A stretch of DNA of 64,000 bases. It comes from JACVRW01 sp963837445 (GTDB taxonomy: Bacteria; Actinomycetota; Thermoleophilia; Solirubrobacterales; Thermoleophilaceae). The stretch is taken from the NCBI GenBank assembly GCA_963837445.1, contig CAWINK010000021.1, positions 496,001-560,000 of the forward strand. The letters run 5' to 3'. Positions 1 to 8,903 of this stretch are shown in pieces (the stretch's first letter is position 1; every line of letters begins with the position of its first letter). Below the pieces are notes generated by a model that searched no databases, was not told where the DNA came from, and was given only the letters and a program-made list of their open reading frames with translations. The position numbers were made by a program, and so were the translations under genes.

Positions 1-1101
1 GTCGCTGTGCGCCCCCTCGTTGCCGGCGGCGGCCACCACCACGAGTCCGCTGAACCATGCGCTCTCGACAGCGGCGTCGAGCGGATCGGTCAGCGGCGAC
101 TCCGCCACCGTGGACGAGAGCGAGAGGTTCAGGACCCGGATTCCAAACTGGGTCTTGTGGTCAACCGCGAACTGAATCCCGTAGATCACGTCGAGGACGG
201 TGGTGCCGCCGTCGTCGTCCGAGACCTTCACGGAGACGAGGTTCGCCCGTGGGGCCATGCCCATGTGGCGCCCGCGCCGGCTCTTGCTGGAGCCGTTCAG
301 GCTGTTGCCCGCTATCAGGCCGGCCACATGCGTGCCGTGTCCGAAGTGGTCGTTGGCATCGGTCGCGCACGGATTCGTGACCGCGGACGCGATCACGCGC
401 GAGCCGCGACCGCCCGCGAGCTGAAAGTCGGAATGATCGCCGGCGATGCCGGTGTCGATCACCGCGACGGCGACGCCCGTGCCGGTCGAGCGCTGCCACG
501 CGCGATCCGCGCCGAGAGAGCGCAGGAAGGGCTGCTTGATCCGCTTGAGGGCGCTCAGGACCGAGGGGTCGCGGTCCCTGCGCGAGTAAGAGAGACGCTT
601 CGACCTGCGCGTCGTGGCGTCCGTGTCCGGGCAGCGCTCGGCGCCGCTGGTGACCGTCTCGGTGGAGGCGCTCTCCGGCTCAACGGGAGTCTCCTCGGGG
701 TCGCCGCCATTGAGGTCGGCTTCCTCCTCCGGCGTGAGCGGCGTGTCGGTCGGAGGCGGAAGATCTGGGTCCTCCACCGGGAGGTCCGAGCTCGTGCTCG
801 CGCTCCCGTTGGGGGACACGGCATGCACGCCGACGTCCGCGGCGAGGCTGGCCGCGTCGTCTGGACTGAGGCTGGCGCCGAAGCCGTTGATGACGCTCAG
901 CGTCGGCGAGGTCACGCTACCGCCCAGGCGCTCCACGAGCCGCTTTCCGTGAGCCGGGCTTGAGCCCGGCGCCATCTGCACGATGTATTCGCCGCGGGAC
1001 TGCGAGGCGGCGTTGCTCACGTGGAACGCGAGAATGAAGCAGACGGCGACGGTCAGGGCTACTGCGAACCGGAGCCTGAAGACGATGGTGAGCTCAGTCA
1101 T
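1..1101 (-). CDS. Secreted subtilisin-family (S8) serine protease, 3' part beyond the window edge
   Basis: Reading inward from an ATG at 1101 (preceded by an AGGAGGA ribosome site) the frame stays open to the left edge, giving 367 residues of an incomplete gene. The N-terminus has a hydrophobic export segment (about residues 9-31). It is followed by a short I9-like propeptide region (GEYIVQM, about 37-43) and an acidic, Pro-rich linker (about 105-150). The peptidase domain shows the catalytic Asp in VIDTGI (D216) and the catalytic His in GHGTHVAGL (H255). The oxyanion-hole Asn in AAGNEG lies close to the edge, while the catalytic Ser falls outside the window. The protein is probably extracellular or wall-associated. 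The family call is firm; substrate unknown. Confidence 0.93.
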   Translation of the reverse strand, partial: MTELTIVFRLRFAVALTVAVCFILAFHVSNAASQSRGEYIVQMAPGSSPAHGKRLVERLGGSVTSPTLSVINGFGASLSPDDAASLAADVGVHAVSPNGSASTSSDLPVEDPDLPPPTDTPLTPEEEADLNGGDPEETPVEPESASTETVTSGAERCPDTDATTRRSKRLSYSRRDRDPSVLSALKRIKQPFLRSLGADRAWQRSTGTGVAVAVIDTGIAGDHSDFQLAGGRGSRVIASAVTNPCATDANDHFGHGTHVAGLIAGNSLNGSSKSRRGRHMGMAPRANLVSVKVSDDDGGTTVLDVIYGIQFAVDHKTQFGIRVLNLSLSSTVAESPLTDPLDAAVESAWFSGLVVVAAAGNEGAHSD

Positions 1102-1249
1102 GCTGGATGTTTCCTCCTGTGGAAGTGGATCCGGCAGCTGAGCCGCCTCAACCGTCCGTGGAGAGGCCTCTGGCTTTGCGCCCCCGCCTCGCGACGGGTT
1201 TGCCCTGTTCGGTCTGAAAGGAGTTATCGACGGGGCGAGGGCCACCCCC

Positions 1250-1280
1250 ATCGGACATATGCCGATCGGACAAACGTCCG
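1250..1280. promoter_or_regulatory. Direct and inverted repeats upstream of the S8 protease
   Basis: The 198-bp gap between the oxidoreductase stop (1300) and the protease start (1101) holds ATCGGACA twice, at 1250-1257 and 1265-1272. The second copy runs into a perfect inverted repeat CGGAC-AAAC-GTCCG (1267-1280). It could be an operator for the protease or a weak terminator for the upstream gene on the same strand. No other structure was seen in this gap. Confidence 0.35.
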
Positions 1281-1299
1281 CTTTCCGCGGCCGTCCGAA

Positions 1300-2241
1300 C
1301 TAGGGCAGGAGCACGAGCTTGCCGAGCGTGCCGCCGGCCTCGAAGCGCGCGTAGGCCTCGTCGGCCCGGTCGAGCTCGAAAGTCTCGGCCACCGGCACGG
1401 TCAGGAGCCCCGCCTCGAAACCGGGCAGAACCTCCTTCTCCACCAGCCGCGCCGCCGCCGCCTTCTGCTCCAGCGGCCGCGCACGCAGCGTTGAGCCGTG
1501 GATGCGGGCGTGCTTCTGCATCAGCGCCAGGAGGTTGATCTCGCCCTGCGGCCCGGTGCCGCCGACGCCGATCACGGCGATGCGGCCGCCGGGGGCCAGC
1601 GCGCCCAGGTTACCTGCGAGATTCGAGGCTCCCACCAGCTCCAGGACCACGTCGAACGGGCCCCTGCCCTCGAAGCCCTCCGGGTCGATGGCGCTCGCGC
1701 CGAGCTCCTCCACCTGTGCGCGCAGCTCCTCGCGGCGCACGGTGGCCGTCACACGCGAGCCGGCCATGCGGCCGAGCTGAACCGCGGCGGTCCCCACGCC
1801 TCCCGCGGCCCCGTGCACCAGCAAATGCTCGCCTGGACGAAGCGCAGCCTGGGTGAAGAGGGCGTCGTGCGCGGTGGTGAAGACCTCGGGCAGCCCGCCG
1901 GCCTGCGGCCAGTCAAGGGGCTTCGGGACCGGCATCGCAGCACGCTCGTGGACCACGGCGAGCTCGGCCTGGCCACCGCCGCCCACGACCGCCATCACTC
2001 GCTCGCCCTCCTCGAAGCGGCCGGCACCGGGGCCGAGTCCGGCCACCTCCCCGGCCAGCTCGAGACCCGGGATGTCCGCCGGGGAGCCGGGCGGCGCGGG
2101 GTAGGCCCCCCTCCGCTGCAACATGTCCGCGCCGTTCAGGCCGGCCGCCCGCACGCGGACCAGCAGCTCGCCCTGTCCGGGTTCGGGGTCGGGCCGCTCC
2201 TCGACCACGAGGGTGCCGTCCTTGATGGTTACGGCGCGCAC
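1300..2241 (-). CDS. NADPH:quinone oxidoreductase-like MDR dehydrogenase
   Basis: A 313-residue member of the zinc-free quinone oxidoreductase branch of medium-chain dehydrogenases. The N-terminal GroES-like half carries the family signature around AAGLNGADMLQRRG (about 32-45). The Rossmann half has the nucleotide-binding motif HGAAGGVG (143-150). No catalytic or structural zinc cysteines are present, as expected for this branch. The likely reaction is NAD(P)H-dependent reduction of quinones or enones in the cytoplasm. It starts at an ATG and is divergent from the hydrolase at 2326, with an 84-bp promoter region between them. Exact substrate not deducible. Confidence 0.9.
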   Translation of the reverse strand: MRAVTIKDGTLVVEERPDPEPGQGELLVRVRAAGLNGADMLQRRGAYPAPPGSPADIPGLELAGEVAGLGPGAGRFEEGERVMAVVGGGGQAELAVVHERAAMPVPKPLDWPQAGGLPEVFTTAHDALFTQAALRPGEHLLVHGAAGGVGTAAVQLGRMAGSRVTATVRREELRAQVEELGASAIDPEGFEGRGPFDVVLELVGASNLAGNLGALAPGGRIAVIGVGGTGPQGEINLLALMQKHARIHGSTLRARPLEQKAAAARLVEKEVLPGFEAGLLTVPVAETFELDRADEAYARFEAGGTLGKLVLLP

Positions 2242-2266
2242 AGGCGGGGAATGTACTGGCGCGTCC

Positions 2267-2284
2267 TGTTAACGCGGTGTAACA
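2267..2284. promoter_or_regulatory. Inverted repeat TGTTA-N8-TAACA in a divergent promoter region
   Basis: A dyad with perfect 5-bp arms lies between the divergently oriented oxidoreductase (start 2241) and hydrolase (start 2326). It is AT-richer than its surroundings and placed where a regulator could control both genes. No regulator gene is adjacent. Confidence 0.4.
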
Positions 2285-2325
2285 AAAGAAGCGTCCCATC
2301 GAACCGATAGCGTCAGGAGACCGCG

Positions 2326-3135
2326 ATGAGAGCTCCGAGCCTCATTCTGCTGGGTGATCGCCCCCCACTGTGGCGAGAGGCTCGCGTCGGGCTGGAGGCC
2401 GCGGCGCTCCTGCGGGATCCGATCTTCCGCGGCGACGGGATGACCGACGGACGCGGGCGCCCGGTGCTGCTGATCCCGGGCTTCCTGGCGGGCGACGGCT
2501 CACTGTCGATGATGGCCGGCTGGCTGAAGCGCGCCGGGTACCGGCCGAGCCGAGCCGGAATCGTGGCGAACGTGAACTGCGCAGGCACCCTCCTGCCGCG
2601 GCTGGAGGAGCGTCTCGAGCGGCTCGTCTCCGAGCAGGGCCAGAAGGCCGCGATCGTCGGCCAGAGCCGCGGTGGCACGCTCGCCAAGGTGCTCGCACGC
2701 CGCAGGCCGGACCTCACCACGGGCGTCGTGGCCCTCGGCTCCCCGCAGATCGACCCGCTCGCGGTGCATCCGCTGGTTCGGCTCCAGGTCGAGGCCGTTA
2801 GCCGCCTGGGATCGCTGGGAGCCCCGGGCCTCTTCAAGCGCTCTTGCATCGACGGTGACTGCTGCTCGTCGTTCTGGGAGGACCTCGCCGCGCCGCTGCC
2901 GCGCGGGGTGAGGCTCATTTCGGTCTATTCGAAGAGCGACGGGATCGTGAACTGGCGGGCCTGCCTCGATCCGCATGCCACACAGCTTGTGGAGATCGAC
3001 GCCTCCCATTGCGGGATGGCGGTCTCGAGATCGGCCTGGCGAGCTGTCGCAGAGGCGCTCGAGGCCTTCCGGGCCGCCGAGGCGCGGCGTCGTCCCGCCG
3101 CCGGCACCCGGGTGCGCCACCTCCGCGCAGCCTGA
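2326..3135 (+). CDS. Alpha/beta-hydrolase, lipase/esterase-like
   Basis: A 269-residue alpha/beta-hydrolase starting at an ATG behind a good ribosome site (AGGAGA). The oxyanion strand VLLIPGFLAGDGS (47-59) and the nucleophile elbow GQSRGG (S114) are clear. The likely acid and base are D205 (SKSDGIV) and H228 (DASHCG). The overall pattern resembles PGAP1/lipase-like proteins acting on lipid or ester substrates. No signal peptide is evident, so it is probably cytoplasmic. It is followed after 7 bp by a convergent alcohol dehydrogenase. Confidence 0.85.
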   Translation: MRAPSLILLGDRPPLWREARVGLEAAALLRDPIFRGDGMTDGRGRPVLLIPGFLAGDGSLSMMAGWLKRAGYRPSRAGIVANVNCAGTLLPRLEERLERLVSEQGQKAAIVGQSRGGTLAKVLARRRPDLTTGVVALGSPQIDPLAVHPLVRLQVEAVSRLGSLGAPGLFKRSCIDGDCCSSFWEDLAAPLPRGVRLISVYSKSDGIVNWRACLDPHATQLVEIDASHCGMAVSRSAWRAVAEALEAFRAAEARRRPAAGTRVRHLRAA

Positions 3136-3142
3136 GTCGCGC

Positions 3143-4117
3143 TCAGGGCACGAGCACAGCGGCGCCGCGGAGACTTCCCTCGCGCAGGCGTGCAAGTGCG
3201 TCGTTCGCGCGCTCCAACTCGAACGCCTCGACCTCCGTGCGCACCGGGACCGCCGGCGCGATTGCCAGGAACTCCTCGGCGTCCGCGCGCGTCAGGTTCG
3301 CGACCGAGCGCAGCACCCGCTCGCCCCAGAGCAGCTCGTAGGGCATCGCCGGGATGTCAGTCATGTGGATCCCGCCGCAGACCACGCTCCCGCCCTTGCC
3401 GACGGCGCGCAGCGCCGCGGGCACGAGCTCGCCTGCCGGGGCGAACACGAGCGCGGCGTCGAGCTCCTCGGGCGAGGGCCCGAGCGCGTCGCCCGCCCAT
3501 TCCGCCCCGAGCTCGAGCGCGAACGACTGCGCCGCGTCGTCGCCCGCGCGCGTGAAAGCGAACACGCGGCGCCCCTGGTGGACCGCCACCTGGCAGATGA
3601 TGTGCGCCGCCGCCCCGAACCCATAGATCCCGATGCGCTCCGCGTCACCGGCGAAGCGCAGCGTCCGGTAACCGATCAGGCCGGCGCACAGGAGCGGGGC
3701 GGCCTGGAGGTCCTCGTATCCGTCCGGAAGCGGGAAGCAGTAGCGCTCGTCCGCCAACGCGTGCTCGGCGTAGCCGCCGTCGAGGTCGTAGCCCGTGAAG
3801 AGAGCCCGGTCACAGAGGTTCTCGCGGCCCGAGCGGCAGTAGCGGCAGTCGCCGTCGGTCCAGCCAAGCCACGGCACGCCAACGCGCTGGGCGGGCGCGA
3901 ACCGCTCTCCGCCGGCCACCACCCGCCCCACGATCTGGTGCCCGAGCACCAGCGGCAGCTTCGGCTCGCTGAGCTCGCCGTCCACGATGTGGAGATCGGT
4001 GCGGCAGACCGCGCAGGCCAGGACCTCCAGCGCCACCTGGCCGGGCCCCGGCTCAGGCTCGGCCAGCTCGGTCGCGCGGAGCGGCTGTGCCGGCGCGTCG
4101 AGGACCATCGCGCGCAT
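3143..4117 (-). CDS. Zinc-dependent alcohol dehydrogenase (AdhA-like MDR)
   Basis: A 324-residue zinc-type medium-chain alcohol dehydrogenase. Catalytic zinc ligands appear as C38 (CAVCRTDLH) and H60 (LGHQIVG, with Gln where most relatives have Glu). The structural-zinc lobe has C91, C94 and C102, but the first cysteine of the usual four is replaced by Asp88 (TDGDCRYC). The Rossmann half includes YGFGAAAHIICQVA. It probably oxidises or reduces an alcohol/aldehyde pair with NAD(H). Divergent from the broken methyltransferase at 4153. Confidence 0.9.
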   Translation of the reverse strand: MRAMVLDAPAQPLRATELAEPEPGPGQVALEVLACAVCRTDLHIVDGELSEPKLPLVLGHQIVGRVVAGGERFAPAQRVGVPWLGWTDGDCRYCRSGRENLCDRALFTGYDLDGGYAEHALADERYCFPLPDGYEDLQAAPLLCAGLIGYRTLRFAGDAERIGIYGFGAAAHIICQVAVHQGRRVFAFTRAGDDAAQSFALELGAEWAGDALGPSPEELDAALVFAPAGELVPAALRAVGKGGSVVCGGIHMTDIPAMPYELLWGERVLRSVANLTRADAEEFLAIAPAVPVRTEVEAFELERANDALARLREGSLRGAAVLVP

Positions 4118-4152
4118 GGACTCAGCCTAATTGCAGGCGTAGGCTCCGCTCC

Positions 4153-4542
4153 GTGCCCGGCGACCACTACCGCGAGGCGAGTCTCAGGATCTGGGAGCAG
4201 ATGGCGGCCGGCTGGGAGGGCGACCGCGAGCAGGGTCTGGGACGAGTCCCATGCGGTCGGCGAATGGCTCGTGGATGCGCTCGACCCGCAGCCCGGCGAG
4301 AGGGTCTTGGAGCTCGCGGCGGGGGTGGGAGACACGGGCTTCGCGGCCGCCCGCCGGCTCGGCGCCGAGGGGACGCTGATCAGGACGGACTTCTCGGAGC
4401 CGATGGTGGACGCGGCGCGCAGGCGCGCCGACGAGCTGGGCGTGGCGAATGCCGAGCTCAAATTGCGCGGCGCCTCGAGCCGTACGCGGAGGGCCACGGC
4501 TACCGCATGCCCCGCATGTGCGTGAACATCCTGGCCGGGTGA
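4153..4542 (+). pseudogene. Class I SAM-dependent methyltransferase, frameshifted and internally deleted
   Basis: The N-terminus from GTG 4153 reads DHYREASLRIWEQMAAGW in one frame. An extra G near 4234 then moves the sequence into the next frame, which gives WDESHAVGEWLVDAL and the SAM-binding motif VLELAAGVGDTGF, then TDFSEPMVDAA. Near 4470 the text jumps back to a typical C-terminus (LEPYAEGHGYRMP), with roughly 150 residues of the usual 260-280 missing. So the gene has both a 1-bp indel and a large internal deletion and cannot make a normal enzyme. The stop overlaps the GTG of the next gene (GTGA), as in a former operon. Confidence 0.8.
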
Positions 4543-5351
4543 GCGGGCCGCTCGTTTCCACCTCGTGGCTGCGCGAGCGGCTCGACGATCCCGGGATGCG
4601 CGTGGTCGACTGCCGCTTCAAGCTCGGCGAGCCCGGCGCCGGGGAGGAGCTCTGGCGCGCCGGACACATCCCGGGCGCGGCGTTCATGGACCTCGACACC
4701 GAGCTGGCATCGGAGCCCGGCGAGCGCGGGCGGCATCCGCTGCCCGATCAAGAGGTCTTTGAGGCGGCCGCCCGCCGGGCCGGCATCGGCCCCGACACCC
4801 TGGTGGTGGCCTACGACGAGGCGGCCGAGGGTGGCGCCGCCCGCCTCTGGTGGCTGCTCCGCCACTTCGGGCACGAGCGCGTGGCCGTGCTCGACGGCGC
4901 CCTGCGCGGCTGGCGGGCGGAGGGCGGCCCGCTGGAGGCCGGTGCGGAGCAGGCCACGCCTGGCGCGTTCGTGGCCAATGCGCGGGAGGGCGACACCGCT
5001 GAAGCGCAGGCACTCGCCGGCCGCCTGCTGCTCGACGCCCGTGCGCCCGAGCGCTACCGCGGGGAGCTGGAGCCGATCGATCCCGTGGCGGGCCACATCC
5101 CGGGCGCCGTGAACCTTCCCTTCGCCGAGCTCGCCCCGGGCGGTCGCTTCCTCGCGCCGGAGGATCTGCGTGCACGCTTCGAGGCCGCCGGCACGGCGCC
5201 CGGCCGCGAGCTGGTGGCGTATTGCGGGTCGGGCGTGACCGCGTGCGTGCTCCTCCTCGCCGCCGAGGTGGCCGGCCTCGAGCCCGTTCGGCTCTATCCC
5301 GGCTCGTGGAGCGAGTGGTCGGGACGCGGGCTGCCGGCCGAACGCCACTGA
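4539..5351 (+). CDS. Two-domain sulfurtransferase (rhodanese / mercaptopyruvate sulfurtransferase type)
   Basis: A 270-residue tandem rhodanese. The inactive N-terminal domain carries WLRERLDDPGMRVVDCRF and GHIPGAAFMDLD. The C-terminal domain has the active loop YCGSGVTA with the persulfide-forming Cys. The protein moves sulfur from thiosulfate or 3-mercaptopyruvate to an acceptor in the cytoplasm. The GTG start at 4539 is preferred because it overlaps the methyltransferase stop by 4 bp and matches the usual family N-terminus; the frame is open further upstream but without homology. The 3' end overlaps the convergent gene at 5294. Confidence 0.9.
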   Translation: MSGPLVSTSWLRERLDDPGMRVVDCRFKLGEPGAGEELWRAGHIPGAAFMDLDTELASEPGERGRHPLPDQEVFEAAARRAGIGPDTLVVAYDEAAEGGAARLWWLLRHFGHERVAVLDGALRGWRAEGGPLEAGAEQATPGAFVANAREGDTAEAQALAGRLLLDARAPERYRGELEPIDPVAGHIPGAVNLPFAELAPGGRFLAPEDLRARFEAAGTAPGRELVAYCGSGVTACVLLLAAEVAGLEPVRLYPGSWSEWSGRGLPAERH

Positions 5352-5770
5352 CGCGCGCGCTCGACGGTCAGCCTGAGCAGCGGGCCGGGCGGCGTCCGCT
5401 CCGCGTATGGCGCGTACTTGCGTGCGAGCGCCTCCATCGCCTCCGGCGCCGCGTCCACGGGGAGCAGCTCAACCGTCCCGAGCAGCTGCACCCATGCGAG
5501 TCGCGTCCAGTCGTCCTCGTACACGTCCACGAGCAGAGCGGCCTCGGGCCGGCGCCGCAGGTGGCGCAGGCGGGCGGGCTCGGCGCTGCGCTTCGGCTTC
5601 TCGTCGATCGCACTCCACACCGCTCCGCCCGCGACCGCGAACGTCACGGGCAGCACCCGCGGATGGTCGTCCTCGTCCAGGTAGCCGAGGCGGGCGACCC
5701 GCTCGTCGGCGAGCAGGTCGCGGGCCCAGCCGGGCAGCGTCTCCAGCGTCACGGGAGTGAAGGTTGGCAT
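5294..5770 (-). CDS. Pyridoxamine-5'-phosphate-oxidase-family flavin/F420-type oxidoreductase
   Basis: A 158-residue split beta-barrel protein of the PPOX superfamily, close in layout to the Rv1155-type F420-binding group in actinobacteria. Signature stretches are VARLGYLDEDDHPRVLPV (about 25-42) and RRRPEAALLVDVYEDDW. The ATG at 5770 fits the family N-terminus better than an upstream in-frame ATG at 5833, which would collide with the divergent gene. Cofactor (FMN or F420) and substrate cannot be read from sequence. The 3' end overlaps the sulfurtransferase by 58 bp on the opposite strand. Confidence 0.8.
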   Translation of the reverse strand: MPTFTPVTLETLPGWARDLLADERVARLGYLDEDDHPRVLPVTFAVAGGAVWSAIDEKPKRSAEPARLRHLRRRPEAALLVDVYEDDWTRLAWVQLLGTVELLPVDAAPEAMEALARKYAPYAERTPPGPLLRLTVERARQWRSAGSPRPDHSLHEPG

Positions 5771-5822
5771 CGCACCGCCCACGACGGCGTTCCGTCCACC
5801 CCCCACGCCACGATGGCGTCGG

Positions 5823-6203
5823 ATGCCCTCCACGAAGCTCGTGATCGGCGGGGCCGCCGCAGGCGCGGCACTCGGCGTGCGCGTGGCGCGCTCGCTCTAC
5901 AGCCGCTGGCGCGTCCTGCCACAGGCGGACCGCGATCGGATCGCGTCCTTTGCCGAGGACGCCAAGGAGAAGGCCCTGTCAGTGCGGGGGGCGAATGACC
6001 CCACGCTGGCGCAGGCCGACCTTCGCGCGGCGAGCGAGACGCTGGCCGCGGCGCTCGTCGAGACGGCGGAGTCGGATCCCGGAATCGGAGCGGACGAGGT
6101 GCGGGAGCTTCGCGAGGAGTTGAGGCGCGAGCTGGAGCGGCTCGCCACGGCCGACATTAAGGCTTCAAGAAGCGGGCGCGACCGCGCCAGGCCGCCTCAG
6201 TAG
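5823..6203 (+). CDS. Small hypothetical protein with N-terminal membrane segment and helical tail
   Basis: A 126-residue protein not recognised as a named family. Residues about 4-22 (LVIGGAAAGAALGVRVA) can form one membrane helix. The remainder is charged and strongly helical, ending in an Arg/Glu-rich stretch (VRELREELRRELERLA), and a coiled coil is likely. The ATG at 5823 is chosen because translation from an earlier ATG at 5757 would add a Pro-rich stretch without coding character. It lies divergent from the PPOX gene. Confidence 0.6.
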   Translation: MPSTKLVIGGAAAGAALGVRVARSLYSRWRVLPQADRDRIASFAEDAKEKALSVRGANDPTLAQADLRAASETLAAALVETAESDPGIGADEVRELREELRRELERLATADIKASRSGRDRARPPQ

Positions 6204-6236
6204 GATCAGGGCTTCCTCCGGGAGCCCCACCCGTCC

Positions 6237-7440
6237 GTGAATATTTCCGACTCCGCCCACACCTCGGGGCCGTCGCCGCGCCCTTCGGCAGCAACCCTCG
6301 AGTTCCGCGAGGCGACGAAGCGCTACCCGGGTCAGAGCGAGCCCGCGGTCGAGGAGCTCTCGCTCACCGTTCCGGCCGGCGATATCTGCGTGCTGGTCGG
6401 CCCGTCGGGGTGCGGCAAGACCACCGCGATGCGGATGGTGAACCGCATGATCGACATCACCGAGGGCGACATCCTGCTCGACGGCCAGAGCGTGCGCGAG
6501 CGCCAGCCCGGCGGAGCTGCGACGGGACATCGGCTACGCGATCCAGCAGATCGGGCCTGTTCCCGCACCTGTCGGTGGCGGACAACATCGCCACCGTGCC
6601 GCGGCTGCTCGACTGGGACCGCGAGCGCATCCGCGCGCGCGTGGACGAGCTGCTCGAGCTCGTGAGCCTGGACCCGGCCGAGACGCGCGACCGCTACCCG
6701 GCGCCAGCTCTCCGGCGGCCAGCGCCAGCGGGTCGGCGTGGCGCGCGCGCTCGCGGTCGACCCGCCGCTGATGCTGATGGACGAGCCCTTCGGCGCGATC
6801 GACCCGATCAACCGCGAGCGGCTCCAGAACGAGTTCCTGCGCCTCCAGCGCGAGATCCGCAAGACGGTCGTCTTCGTGACCCACGACATCGACGAGGCGA
6901 TCAAGATGGGCGACCGCATCGCGATCATGCAGAAGGGCGGCAAGCTCGCCCAGTACGCCCCGCCCGCCGAGCTCCTGATGCACCCGGCGAACGCGTTCGT
7001 CGAGGACTTCGTGGGCTCCGACCGGGCGCTCAAGCGGCTGGCGCTCCAGCGCGTGCGCGACGTGGACCTGTGGAAGGCGCCGCTCGTGCGGGTCGGGCGA
7101 GCCGGCGGCCGAGGCGCGCGCGCAAGGTCGCCGACTCGGAGGTGCCCTACCCGCTGCTGGTGGACGACGAGGGGCGAGCCGCTCGGCTGGCTCTCCGAGC
7201 GCGCGCTGCAGGGCGAGCGCGTCGGCGACGAGCTGCGCTCGCGGGCCGACCCGTGCTCGAGCTGGACGACGTGCTGCGCGACGCGCTCTCCGACCTGCTC
7301 GCCGAGGAGGCGCAGTACGGGCCGGTCGTGGACGAGCGCGGCGCGGTGGCCGGCGTGCTCTCGATCGAGCTCCTCGGCCACGCGCTCAAGGCCGACCCCG
7401 AAGACGGTGCCCGAGCGGAGCCGACGCGCTGTCGGACTGA
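6237..7440 (+). pseudogene. opuCA: OpuCA-like glycine-betaine/compatible-solute ABC transporter ATPase, many frameshifts
   Basis: The N-terminus from GTG 6237 is intact with Walker A VGPSGCGKTT (54-63). Single extra bases near 6507, 6556 and 6704 break and then restore the frame. After that, DEPFGAIDPINRERL, THDIDEAIKMGDR and the C-terminal regulatory CBS-like pair are readable. Further indels lie near 7097, 7122, 7173, 7253 (a deletion) and 7406. When these are ignored, the protein is a full-length ATPase of the osmoprotectant uptake system, ending near 7440-7490. Each break leaves good family sequence on both sides, so this is either very recent decay or local consensus error. Confidence 0.85.
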
Positions 7441-7492
7441 GCGCCGCTGCTCGCCCAGGTCGAGATCCGCGAGCGCACCGAGGACGAGCTGC

Positions 7493-8146
7493 GTGTCCGA
7501 CAACGGCTTCTGCCCGGGCTGGATCGCCGACAACTTCGACCGCTACGTCGACCCGTTCGTCCAGCACGTGCTGCTGACGGTGGTGGCGGTGGCGATCGGC
7601 TTCGCGATCGCGTTCACGCTCGCGCTGCTCGCCTACCGGCGTCGCTGGCTGATCGACCCGATCACGCAGGTCACCGGCGATCCTCTACACGATCCCGAGC
7701 ATCGCGGCGTTCTTCCTGCTGCTGCCGATCACCGGGCGCGGCTTCCTGACGGCGATCATCGCGCTGGTCGCCTACGCGCTGCTGATCATCTTCCGCAACG
7801 TCACTCACCGGCCTCGACAACGTGCCCGACGAGACGAAGGACGCCGGCCGCGGCATGGGCCTCACCGACCGCCAGCTGCTGTGGCGCGTCGAGCTGCCGC
7901 TCGCGCTGCCGGAGATCATGGCCGGCCTGCGCATCGCGGCGACCACCACCGTCGGCCTCGCGACGCTCGCCTTCTTCGCCGGCGCGGGCGGGCTCGGCGA
8001 GCAGATCTTCGCCGACATCAACTTCAAGTCGAACGTGGTCGTGGCCGGCGGGCTCGCCGTCGCTGCTCGCGGCCGCTGCTCGACGCGCTGATCCTGCTCG
8101 CGCAGCGCGCCGATCACGCCCTGGACGAGGGCGGCGGCGCGCATGA
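7493..8146 (+). pseudogene. opuCB: Compatible-solute ABC transporter permease (first), frameshifted
   Basis: A plausible GTG start at 7493 leads into FCPGWIADNFDRYVDPF and then membrane helices (LLTVVAVAIGFAIAFTLALL). Extra bases near 7679, 7803, 8061, 8075 and 8109 scramble the frame. Reading across them gives the conserved EAA-type loop KDAGRGMGLTDRQLLWRVEL and GLATLAFFAGAGGLGEQIF. The corrected reading ends in a TGA that overlaps the ATG of the next permease (ATGA at 8143-8146). It would form the membrane channel of the OpuC-type importer with the next gene. Confidence 0.8.
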
Positions 8147-8834
8147 GACGACTCGCCTTCATCGGCGATTCGGCGACGCGATCGAGTTCATCTTCCACGA
8201 GCGCGAGTCGCCCGCCGGCGGCACGCAGGTGGGCGGCTCGGCGAGATCTGCGAGCTGATGTGGCCGCACCTCCAGCTGTCGGCGCGCCTCGATGGCCGAT
8301 CGCGTGCGCGATCGCCGATCCCGCTCGGGCTCTGGCTCGGCCACATCGGCAAGGGCGGGTTCCTCGCGATCAACGCGTCGAACGTCGGCCGCGCGGTGCC
8401 GAGCCTCGCGCTGATCGCGTTCTTCGTCGCCTACATCGGCGTCGGCTTCTCGAACCTCACGCTCGCGCTGGTGCTGCTCGCGATCCCGCCGATCCTCACC
8501 AACGCCTACTCGGGCGTGCGCCAGGTGGACCGCGACACGGTCGACGCCGCGCGCGGGATGGGGATGACCGGGGCGCAGATCGTGCGCCGGGTCGAGCTGC
8601 CGCTCGCGCTGCCGCTGATCTTCGGCGGCATCCGCATCTCCGCCGTGAACGTGATCGCGACGGCGACGATCGCGCCGCTCGCCGGCGTCGACCACGCTCG
8701 GCGACCCGATCATCAACGTGAACACCTACGGCGACGAGGGCAGGCTCGCGGCGGCGATCGTCGTGGCCCTGCTCGCCGTGCCACGGAGTTCGTCCTCGGA
8801 GCGGTGCAGCGCGCCGTGACCCCGAGGGGACTGA
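8143..8834 (+). pseudogene. opuCD: Compatible-solute ABC transporter permease (second), frameshifted
   Basis: Starts at ATG 8143, overlapping the first permease. Indels near 8168, 8241, 8291, 8297, 8316, 8692 and 8781 interrupt the frame. Between them a long intact stretch carries the helices and the permease loop DAARGMGMTGAQIVRRVELP followed by GGIRISAVNVIATATIAPL. The 3' end is uncertain because of the indels, and a stop near 8832-8834 is the best candidate. It pairs with the first permease in the same operon. Confidence 0.8.
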
Positions 8835-8903
8835 AGCTCGAGGGCGGCAGCCGCTGGCGTCGCCTGGCATTCGGAATCCCAACAACAGAAGGGAAGCACC
8901 CAC

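Noticed and set aside
2975..4525. 516-residue plus-strand frame spanning the alcohol dehydrogenase
   Set aside because: Antisense to a clear zinc dehydrogenase; only its last part overlaps the real methyltransferase remnant.
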